DNA of 64,000 nt from Alistipes sp. (GTDB lineage: Bacteria > Bacteroidota > Bacteroidia > Bacteroidales > Rikenellaceae): contig JAHHQM010000001.1 in the NCBI GenBank assembly GCA_020026395.1, positions 1 to 64,000 on the forward strand. Direction: 5' to 3'. The notes beneath the pieces are model-generated. The model was not told the DNA's origin. It worked only from the letters and a program-made list of their open reading frames with translations, and did not search any database. Position 1 is the first letter of the stretch; each line of letters starts with the position of its first letter. Positions 8,530-16,012 of this stretch are shown here, piece by piece. The position numbers were made by a program, and so were the translations under genes.

Positions 8530-9414
8530 TTAATCGTTTTTGTGGGTGGCGGCCAGCAGTACGGCGGCGATGATCAACACGACACCGAAGCTCGTACGCA
8601 GGGTGAACGGCTCGCCGAAGACAAGGATACCCAGTATGACCGAGGTGAGCGGCTCAAACGCTCCGAAGAACGAAGTCATCGTCGGGCCGATGCGCTTGAT
8701 ACCCCATACGAGGGTGATGTTCGATACGGCGGTGGCCAAAACACCCAATCCGACGGCATTCATCCATAGCGGGGTAGTGTCCAGAAGTCGGATTCCGCCT
8801 GTGAAAAGACCGCCGCAGATGAAGAACAACGCACCGATCCCCGTCACGTAGCAGGTGAGGGTTTGGGAGTCGATTTTGGCGGCACGCGAATTTTTCACGC
8901 CGACCATATATCCGCCGTAGGTCAGTACCGACATGCAGGCGGCAATGGTACCCAGAAGGGTATTGCCGACGGGTTGCGCCGAGCTGTCGAGCGACAGGAG
9001 GGCGGCACCGCCCATCGAGGCGAGGATGGCGGCCATGGTCAGCCACGAGAAACGCTCGTGGAAGAAGAGCATCATGGTGGCGGCGACGGCCAGCGGGTAG
9101 ATGAAGTGGATGGTCGAGGCGGCACCTGTCGCGATGTTGGCGTAGGCGATGATCAAAAGGAAGGAGGTTGCGGCACGCAATACGCTCAGCCACAGGATGG
9201 TCAGAAAATCGCGTCGTCCGACACGGAACGAGCGTCCCGACAGGATGGCGAACAAAACCAACGACAGGGTGGCGAATCCCCAACGGTAACTCAGCGTTTC
9301 GAACGATCCGAGTCCTGCATCGAGCAGTTTTTTGGTGAAGAAAGGTGCAAATCCGAAGGTTGCCGAGGAGATAATGGCACTGGCAACTCCGGCCATGCGG
9401 TCAGCGTATTTCAT
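8530..9414 (-). CDS. EamA/DMT-family transporter
   Basis: 294 residues with about ten hydrophobic segments arranged as two EamA repeats (G-F-A-P-F-F in the first; the F-G-A-F-E-P-L-T-S-V-I-L-G segment in the second is the family signature). Such inner-membrane carriers export amino acids or small metabolites; the substrate cannot be read from sequence. The start was placed at 9414 (MKYADRMAG...), because a TATCTTTG promoter box on this strand lies just upstream at 9438-9445, inside any longer reading. Single gene, sharing a terminator with the convergent tfoX-like remnant. Confidence 0.85.
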   Translation of the reverse strand: MKYADRMAGVASAIISSATFGFAPFFTKKLLDAGLGSFETLSYRWGFATLSLVLFAILSGRSFRVGRRDFLTILWLSVLRAATSFLLIIAYANIATGAASTIHFIYPLAVAATMMLFFHERFSWLTMAAILASMGGAALLSLDSSAQPVGNTLLGTIAACMSVLTYGGYMVGVKNSRAAKIDSQTLTCYVTGIGALFFICGGLFTGGIRLLDTTPLWMNAVGLGVLATAVSNITLVWGIKRIGPTMTSFFGAFEPLTSVILGILVFGEPFTLRTSFGVVLIIAAVLLAATHKND

Positions 9415-9437
9415 GTGTGTTTCTGATTTTTGATGTG

Positions 9438-9445
9438 CAAAGATA
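9438..9445 (-). promoter_or_regulatory. -7 box (TATCTTTG) of the EamA gene
   Basis: Exact TAnnTTTG match 23 bp upstream of the chosen start; it argues against upstream start codons. No clear -33 element. Confidence 0.55.
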
Positions 9446-9614
9446 GAAAATTTGTGCAGAAGTGGTTCTTCCGACGGCAATAAAACATAGGAGGACACGG
9501 GAAAAAATTCCGCCCCGAGTAAACGCCGTGCCTCAAGAAAAGTACCCTTTTTAGACTCTTTTGCTCAGTATTTTAGCCGGGTGAAGCGCCCTTGGAAGGA
9601 TTTATGTCTTTTCT

Positions 9615-9646
9615 TTTGGTCATTTCCTCCGAAAGGGGTATATTTG
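9615..9646 (+). promoter_or_regulatory. Bacteroidota promoter of the symporter gene
   Basis: TTTG (9615-9618), 20-bp spacer, TATATTTG (9639-9646): a full match to the Bacteroidota primary sigma-factor consensus. Transcription would begin near 9653, which fixes the downstream ATG at 9673 as the start. Confidence 0.8.
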
Positions 9647-9672
9647 TCGGCTTAAATTTTGGTATTAAGGCA

Positions 9673-10632
9673 ATGAAAGTTGTGAAATTCTTAAAAGATT
9701 GGATGCTCATCATCTCCATTCTTTCCGGTATCTTCGGTTATTTGATCTACGCCGCGATTTCCGAGTTGAATCCGACCCACCACTTTGTCAAGTCCTCCAT
9801 CGGCATCATCCAGCCCGTGCTGATCTTTGCCATGCTGTTCCTTACGTTCTGTAAGGTCAATCCCCGTAAATTGCGCCTTTGCCGTTGGCATTTGTGGCTC
9901 GTGTTGGTGCAGGCGGGATTGTTCACGCTTTTGGCGGGTGTGGTGATTTTCCTTCTGCCCGACAACAGTTCGCGCGTGGTGGTCGAAGGTGCGATGCTTT
10001 GCCTGATCTGCCCGACTGCGACGGCCGGAGCGGTGATTACCAAAAAGTTGGGCGGTAATGTGGCGCATATCACGACCTATACGATTCTGATCAACTTGGT
10101 GAATGCGCTGATTATCCCGCTGCTCGTTCCGCTGGTTTACCCCAATCCCGAAATGACGATGGCGACCTCCTCGATCCTGATTCTCGGTAAGGTCTTCCCG
10201 CTGTTGCTGATGCCCCTGTTTGCCGCGATGCTGGTGCGTTACCTGTTGCCGAAACTCCATTTCGTATTGTCGCACTACCACGAACTGGCCTTCTACCTTT
10301 GGGCGGTGGCGCTGGCACTGGCTACGGGCGTTACGACCCACAACATCGTGCGCAGTAACGAACCGATCTCGATCCAGCTGTGGCTGGTGGCCGTGTCGTT
10401 TGTGGCCTGCGTCGGTCAGTTCTATGTGGGCTGGGTCATCGGCAAACGCTACGACGACCGCATTACGGCGGGTCAGTCGCTGGGTCAGAAAAATACGGTG
10501 CTGGCCATTTGGATGGGGTACACGTTCTTCGACCCGATCACCTCGGTGGTGGGCGGTTTCTACAGCATCTGGCACAATGTGATCAACTCCTACCAGCTCT
10601 ACGAATATCAGAAGAAACACACTAAAAAATAA
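9673..10632 (+). CDS. Bile acid:sodium symporter (BASS/SBF)-family transporter
   Basis: 319 residues, about nine or ten membrane segments. The segment C-P-T-A-T-A-G-A-V near residue 115 and the late G-Q-S-L-G-Q-K-N-T-V-L-A-I-W stretch with N-V-I-N-S-Y-Q-L fit the SBF-like family, which moves organic anions with sodium. Substrate unknown; in a gut bacterium bile acids, pyruvate-like acids or pantothenate are possible. The longer upstream reading is ruled out by the promoter at 9615-9646. The next gene begins 50 bp later and may be cotranscribed. Confidence 0.8.
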   Translation: MKVVKFLKDWMLIISILSGIFGYLIYAAISELNPTHHFVKSSIGIIQPVLIFAMLFLTFCKVNPRKLRLCRWHLWLVLVQAGLFTLLAGVVIFLLPDNSSRVVVEGAMLCLICPTATAGAVITKKLGGNVAHITTYTILINLVNALIIPLLVPLVYPNPEMTMATSSILILGKVFPLLLMPLFAAMLVRYLLPKLHFVLSHYHELAFYLWAVALALATGVTTHNIVRSNEPISIQLWLVAVSFVACVGQFYVGWVIGKRYDDRITAGQSLGQKNTVLAIWMGYTFFDPITSVVGGFYSIWHNVINSYQLYEYQKKHTKK

Positions 10633-10682
10633 TTTTCCACCGATTTGGACTTTGTTCCACAAACACCAAAACACTTAAAAAC

Positions 10683-12923
10683 ATGATGTCTGTCAGAACA
10701 TTTAAACTTGCAATGGCCTGCCTCGTGGCAACGCTCGCTGCGATGCCCCTTTCGGCGCAGGTCTCTCCGGTGCGTCGAGCCAAAGCTCAGGCCGATATTT
10801 TGGTCACGACCTCCGATCCCGCGGATCTTCGTGCGGCGTATCTTTTGCAGGATTTCTTCCACCTCATCTCGGGCGCAACGCTTGACGTGCTCCGTCCCGA
10901 GCAAATCCTTCGTAAACCCTCCAAGGGCGACATCTTGATCGGTAACGGATTGTCGAACGCGGCATTTGTGACCGATAAAATCACCGAAGACGGCTTCCGC
11001 CTTTCGACCGAGGACGGTTTCCTCAGAATCGTGTCGGGCGGTGATAAAGGCTCGATCTACGGCGTGGTAACCCTTCTGGAACGCTACCTGGGCGTTCGCT
11101 ATTGGGGCGAAAACGAATATTCGCTCACCCCGAGCGACGAGATCACGCTCCCCAAGATGGATTTTGTGGAAAATCCCGCTTTCCGCTATCGCCAGAGCCA
11201 GTTCTACGGCATGAAAAACGACCCCGTCTATAAGATGTGGATGCGTTTGGAAGAGCCGTTCGAGGTTTTTGCCGCCACCTATTGGGTACACACCTTCGAT
11301 AAATTGCTGCCCGCATCGCGCTACGGCAAGGAACATCCCGAATATTACTCCTATTTCGGCGGGAAACGCCATCCGGGTAAGGCCAGCCAGTGGTGCTTGT
11401 CGAATCCCGAGGTGCTGGAGATCGTCACCGAACGTGTCGATTCGATCTTTAAGGCACACCCCGAGTGCGATATGATCGCCGTGAGCCAGAACGACGGAAA
11501 CTACACGCAGTGCCAGTGCCCGGAGTGTAGCGCCGTCGATAAATACGAGGAGGCTTATTCGGGTTCGGTGGTGCGCTTCGTGAATAAATTGGCCGAGCGC
11601 TTCCCCGAAAAACGATTTGCCACGCTGGCATACCTTTATACGATGAAACCGCCCAAGCACGTCAAGCCGCGTGAGAACGTGACCATCATGCTGTGCGACA
11701 TCGACTGCAAACGCGAGGTGCCGTTGACCGAAAACGCTTCGGGTCGTCAGTTTGTCGAGGCGTTGGAGGGCTGGAGTGCCATCACGAACAATATTTTCGT
11801 GTGGGACTACGGCATCAATTTCGACAATATGGTCGCTCCCTTCCCCAACTTCCACATTTTGGGTGACAACATCCGCCTGTTCCACAAGAACCACGTGACG
11901 ATGCATTTCTCGCAGATTGCAAGCTCGCGCGGCGGTGATTTTGCCGAGCTGCGTACGTGGCTCGTGTCGCATCTGATGTGGAATCCCGAGCAGAGTACCG
12001 ACGATCTGATGCACGAATTCCTGGACGGCTACTACGGTGAGGCCGCTCCCTATCTCTATCAGTATATCAAGATGATGGAGGGCGCATTGCTTTCGAGCGA
12101 CGTACCCCTGTGGATCTACGATTCGCCCGTGTCGCACAAGCACGGCATGTTGCGTTCGCGCCTCATGAAACGCTATTCGGCTCTGTTCGATCAGGCCGAG
12201 AAGGCGGTTGAGGCCGACAGCACGCTCCTTGCCCGCGTACAGCGCACGCGTCTTCCCCTGATGTTTGCCGAGCTGGAGATCGCCCGTACCGAGCAGGAGA
12301 AGGATTTCGAGGATCTGACCCGCAAACTCAACCGCTTCGAGGAGCAGACCGCCCGTTTCGGAGTTGCCACGCTCAACGAACGCGGCAATACCCCGCAGGA
12401 CTACTGCCGCCTCTACCGCGAACGCTATATGCCCCGCAAGGAGCAGAGCCTGGCACTCGGTGCACGCATCACGTTCCTCGAGGAACCCACCCAGCAGCGC
12501 TACCGCGACATCGCCGCAACGGCCTTGACCGACGGCCTGTTCGGCGGTCAGACCTATCAGGATTCGTGGGTCGGCTGGGAAGGCATCGACGCGGGATTTG
12601 TGGTGGATCTGGGCGAGGTGAAGGAGATTCACTCCGTCGAGACCGACTTCCTGCACCAGATCGGTGCGTGGATCCTGGCACCGCTCGGCGTGTCGTATGA
12701 ATTTTCGAAGGACGGCGAAAACTTTACCCGTCCCGTCCATTACGACCTTCAGGAGGAGCGTGCCAATCAGGTGCTCTTCAAGGGCGTGAAGCATACGTTG
12801 CGCGAACCCGCACAGGTGCGCTACATCCGCATCCGTGTGACGGGTACGAAAACCTGTCCCCAGTGGCACTACGGCGTGGGACACCCCTGTTGGTTCTTCA
12901 TCGACGAGGTGACCGTGCTCTAA
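10683..12923 (+). CDS. DUF4838 glycoside-hydrolase-like protein with C-terminal discoidin domain
   Basis: 746 residues. Signal peptide (cleavage after L-S-A-Q at about 26). Then an alpha-glucuronidase-type N-terminal domain (about 30-150, with the G-S-I-Y-G-V-V-T-L-L-E-R-Y-L-G-V-R-Y-W signature), a DUF4838 barrel-like region (about 160-480, with S-Q-N-D-G-N-Y and the Cys cluster C-Q-C-P-E-C) and a C-terminal F5/8 type C (discoidin) sugar-binding domain (about 600-746). Family knowledge suggests a glycan-active enzyme related to GH67/GH20-like folds; substrate and catalytic residues are not established. Follows the symporter gene by 50 bp and ends at its own terminator. Confidence 0.8.
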   Translation: MMSVRTFKLAMACLVATLAAMPLSAQVSPVRRAKAQADILVTTSDPADLRAAYLLQDFFHLISGATLDVLRPEQILRKPSKGDILIGNGLSNAAFVTDKITEDGFRLSTEDGFLRIVSGGDKGSIYGVVTLLERYLGVRYWGENEYSLTPSDEITLPKMDFVENPAFRYRQSQFYGMKNDPVYKMWMRLEEPFEVFAATYWVHTFDKLLPASRYGKEHPEYYSYFGGKRHPGKASQWCLSNPEVLEIVTERVDSIFKAHPECDMIAVSQNDGNYTQCQCPECSAVDKYEEAYSGSVVRFVNKLAERFPEKRFATLAYLYTMKPPKHVKPRENVTIMLCDIDCKREVPLTENASGRQFVEALEGWSAITNNIFVWDYGINFDNMVAPFPNFHILGDNIRLFHKNHVTMHFSQIASSRGGDFAELRTWLVSHLMWNPEQSTDDLMHEFLDGYYGEAAPYLYQYIKMMEGALLSSDVPLWIYDSPVSHKHGMLRSRLMKRYSALFDQAEKAVEADSTLLARVQRTRLPLMFAELEIARTEQEKDFEDLTRKLNRFEEQTARFGVATLNERGNTPQDYCRLYRERYMPRKEQSLALGARITFLEEPTQQRYRDIAATALTDGLFGGQTYQDSWVGWEGIDAGFVVDLGEVKEIHSVETDFLHQIGAWILAPLGVSYEFSKDGENFTRPVHYDLQEERANQVLFKGVKHTLREPAQVRYIRIRVTGTKTCPQWHYGVGHPCWFFIDEVTVL

Positions 12924-12950
12924 AGATTTGAACAAACCAAAAGTTTCCGG

Positions 12951-12987
12951 TGCGGACGACAGCAAACCTGCCGTCCGCATTTTTTTC
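12951..12987 (+). terminator. Rho-independent terminator
   Basis: 8-bp GC-rich stem (12951-12958 with 12972-12979) followed by a run of T; ends the DUF4838 gene. Confidence 0.8.
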
Positions 12988-13056
12988 GGGGAAACCCGCC
13001 TCTTGTCGAAAATGATCTGCAAATTGGATTTTTCGGACAAATAGCCTGCCGGATGC

Positions 13057-13087
13057 TTGCAACACCCGAAAATTTAGCCTAAATTTG
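13057..13087 (+). promoter_or_regulatory. Bacteroidota promoter with long leader before the TonB receptor
   Basis: TTGC at 13057-13060, 19-bp spacer, TAAATTTG at 13080-13087. Predicted transcription start near 13095 leaves about 200 nt of untranslated leader with several GC-rich segments able to pair. I recognise no known riboswitch in it. The 12924-13295 gap otherwise holds only the preceding terminator. Confidence 0.7.
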
Positions 13088-13295
13088 TAGAGTGAAAATG
13101 TTTTCGGACAAAGCCTGCTTTTTCTTTTACCCCTCGGACGACAGACCGGTGACGAGCGATGGACGGGGTAACGGCTTGAAAAAGAGCCCCGAATAAAAGA
13201 GGCGCAGAACCCGATTCTTCGAAAAAATAAAGATGGAACTCATAAATTCGGATTTGTTATAAACCAATTAATTCATTTTCTAAACCATTAAAAGT

Positions 13296-15998
13296 ATGAG
13301 AAAACATTTACAACATTTCCTTCTGATGGTTGTGATACTTTTGGGCGTAACTTCGGTTTACGCACAGCAGGCAACTGTCACGGGTAAGATCGTAGATGAA
13401 AACGGAGAGCCGATGGTCGGCGCTTCCGTTGTCGTCCCCTCCACCAAGCAGGGCGTCACCACGGATGTAAACGGTATGTTCAAACTGATCACTGCCGGCA
13501 AGACGATCGAGATCAACTTCATGGGCTACGCAACCGTAATCAAGGAGCTGAAAGGTGGAAAAACCGATTTCGGTGTGATCCGCATGGAACCCGATGCTGT
13601 TGCGATGGACGATGTCATCATCACGCAGTCGGTGGCTGTGCAGCGTAAGACGCCTGTAGCCGTTTCGTCGGTCGATGCCGAACACATCACCTACAAACTC
13701 GGCGGTCAGGAGTTCCCCGAGATTCTGAAATCGACTCCCGGTGTATATGTGACCAAGCAGGGCGGTGGTTACGGCGACTCGAAAATCAACATGCGTGGTT
13801 TCCAGTCGGCGAACGTGGCCGTGATGATCAACGGTGTCCCCGTCAATGATATGGAGTGGGGCGGCGTGTACTGGTCGAACTGGGCAGGTCTGTCGGACGT
13901 GACGCGCAGCATGCAGACGCAGCGTGGTCTGGGTGCATCGAAGATTTCGTCGCCTTCGGTCGGCGGTACGGTGAATATCGTCACCAAGGGTATCGAGGCC
14001 AAGAAGGGCGGTACGGTATCGTTCGGTGTCGGTAACGACGGTCTTTATGACCTGGGCTTCAGCATTTCGTCGGGTCTTACCAAGAACGGTTGGGCAATGA
14101 CGTTGCTCGGATCGAAGCGTTGGGGCGACGGCTATGTGCAGGGTACCAAATTTGAGGCATATAATTGGTTTGTAAACATTTCGAAGCGTATCAATCTGCA
14201 CCACCAGATCTCTCTGACGGCGTTCGGCGCACCCCAGAAACACAACAAGCGTTCGGACGGTATGAACATCGCGGCTTGGGAACGAGCCCGTGAGTTTGTC
14301 GGTGAGGATCGTATGTATCGCTACAACCCGAGCTACGGTTTCGATAAAAATGGTCAGGAGCGTTCGAACAACACGAACACCTACCACAAACCCCAGATTT
14401 CGTTGAACCACCAGTGGCAGATCAACAGCCACTCGTCGTTGTCGACCGCACTTTATATGTCGATCGGCCGTGGCGGTGGTTACAAAGGCCAGGGTCGTGA
14501 CGGTTATTCGCACACCAGCTGGTACGGAACGAGCCAGACGGGTAATCTGAACTGGGAGTTCCGTAATCCCGACGGTACTTATGCTTACGACAAGATCCAG
14601 AAGCTGAACGAGAACAGCGAGAACGGTTCGAAGATGGCCATGTCGAAGGCAATCAACAACCACATGTGGTACGGTCTGCTTTCGACCTACACCAACAAGT
14701 TCAACAAGTCGCTGGAGTTCTCGGCCGGTGTCGATGTTCGTTATTATATCGGTGAGCACAGCAACGAACTGATCGACCTGTACAACGGTGAATATTACAT
14801 GGATGACGGTTCGCGTAAGTCGGTGAAACCCGCCAACAACGCTGCTGCCGCAGATCCCATGTGGAGATACCAGAAACTTCACGTCGGCGATAAGGTTTAT
14901 CGTGACTACGATGGCCACGTACACCAGGAGGGCGTATTTGCCCAGTTGGAGTGGTCGCACAACCAGAAGATCAACGCCTTCGTATCGGGTTCGTTCTCGA
15001 ACACGGGTTACTGGCGTGTAGACCGTTTCTACTACGATGCCGCTCATGCCGAGTCGGATCACGTGAACTTCCTCGGAGGTACCGTTAAGGCCGGTGTGAA
15101 CTACAACATCAACGAATACAACAACGTATTCCTCAATGCAGGTTATATCAGCCGTGCACCGTTCTTCTCGGGTGGTGCTTTCCTTCAGAGCACGACCAGC
15201 CACATGACCAACCCCGACGCCGTAAACGAGAAAGTCGCTTCGATCGAGTTGGGTTATGGTCTGCGTACCGAGAAATTCTCGTTGAACCTGAATGCCTACT
15301 ACACCAAGTGGATGGATAAGTCGATGACGCGTAGCTTCTACATTCCCGCTACGGATCAGACGGCTACCCTGAACATGACGGGTGTTGATGCACTCCACAT
15401 GGGTATCGAGTTGGACTTCCGCTACAAGCCCACGCGCTGGATGGAACTGACCGGTATGCTCTCCGTAGGTGACTGGACTTGGGACAGCAATGCCCGCGGT
15501 TACCTCTACGACAACTTCGGCCAGCCGCTGAACAGCCACAACGAGCCCGCTTCGGGTATCATGGCCGAGGATCACGCCTGGTATCAGTTGAACCAGAAGG
15601 GTGTACGTGTCGGTGGTTCGGCTCAGACGACGGCTGCCGTAGGTCTGACGTTGCGTCCGATGAAGGATTTGAGAATCAGCGCCGACTGGAACGCTTACGC
15701 AGGCAACTACTCCGACTTCAAGGTTAAGGCCGACAAGATGCAGGCATTCAAGCCTCTGGAGGTCGGTAACCCGTGGAACATGCCGTGGGGACACCAGTTG
15801 GATCTTTCGGCATCGTATCGCTTCAAGCTCGGTTCGGTGAAGGCCACGATCTACGGTAACGTAAACAACGTATACGACTACCACTACATCATGGATGCCA
15901 CGACCGATTTCCAGAGCGACGGTACCTGGATGAACGCCTACAACGTATTCTATTCGTTCGGCCGTACCTATACCGTAAGACTGAAAATTAACTTCTAA
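13296..15998 (+). CDS. TonB-dependent outer-membrane receptor with carboxypeptidase-regulatory-like N-domain
   Basis: 900 residues. Signal peptide to about residue 24 (V-Y-A-Q), a carboxypeptidase D regulatory-like domain (about 26-105, G-K-I-V-D-E-N-G-E-P-M-V-G-A-S-V), a plug domain (about 125-230, with N-M-R-G-F and G-V-P-V-N-D) and a large beta-barrel ending in the K-I-N-F outer-membrane anchor. It imports a ligand across the outer membrane using TonB energy. It is shorter than glycan SusC proteins (about 1000 residues) and is not followed by SusD. Instead, a lipoprotein with several OB-like repeats follows after 14 bp, in the place a SusD would occupy. Ligand unknown. Confidence 0.9.
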   Translation: MRKHLQHFLLMVVILLGVTSVYAQQATVTGKIVDENGEPMVGASVVVPSTKQGVTTDVNGMFKLITAGKTIEINFMGYATVIKELKGGKTDFGVIRMEPDAVAMDDVIITQSVAVQRKTPVAVSSVDAEHITYKLGGQEFPEILKSTPGVYVTKQGGGYGDSKINMRGFQSANVAVMINGVPVNDMEWGGVYWSNWAGLSDVTRSMQTQRGLGASKISSPSVGGTVNIVTKGIEAKKGGTVSFGVGNDGLYDLGFSISSGLTKNGWAMTLLGSKRWGDGYVQGTKFEAYNWFVNISKRINLHHQISLTAFGAPQKHNKRSDGMNIAAWERAREFVGEDRMYRYNPSYGFDKNGQERSNNTNTYHKPQISLNHQWQINSHSSLSTALYMSIGRGGGYKGQGRDGYSHTSWYGTSQTGNLNWEFRNPDGTYAYDKIQKLNENSENGSKMAMSKAINNHMWYGLLSTYTNKFNKSLEFSAGVDVRYYIGEHSNELIDLYNGEYYMDDGSRKSVKPANNAAAADPMWRYQKLHVGDKVYRDYDGHVHQEGVFAQLEWSHNQKINAFVSGSFSNTGYWRVDRFYYDAAHAESDHVNFLGGTVKAGVNYNINEYNNVFLNAGYISRAPFFSGGAFLQSTTSHMTNPDAVNEKVASIELGYGLRTEKFSLNLNAYYTKWMDKSMTRSFYIPATDQTATLNMTGVDALHMGIELDFRYKPTRWMELTGMLSVGDWTWDSNARGYLYDNFGQPLNSHNEPASGIMAEDHAWYQLNQKGVRVGGSAQTTAAVGLTLRPMKDLRISADWNAYAGNYSDFKVKADKMQAFKPLEVGNPWNMPWGHQLDLSASYRFKLGSVKATIYGNVNNVYDYHYIMDATTDFQSDGTWMNAYNVFYSFGRTYTVRLKINF

Positions 15999-16012
15999 TC
16001 ATCCCAAAAACT

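Noticed and set aside
9592..9672. Upstream start for the symporter gene
   Set aside because: A full promoter (9615-9646) lies inside this extension, so the start must be at 9673.
13308..15884. 858-codon minus-strand frame
   Set aside because: Antisense to an intact TonB receptor; no recognisable features.
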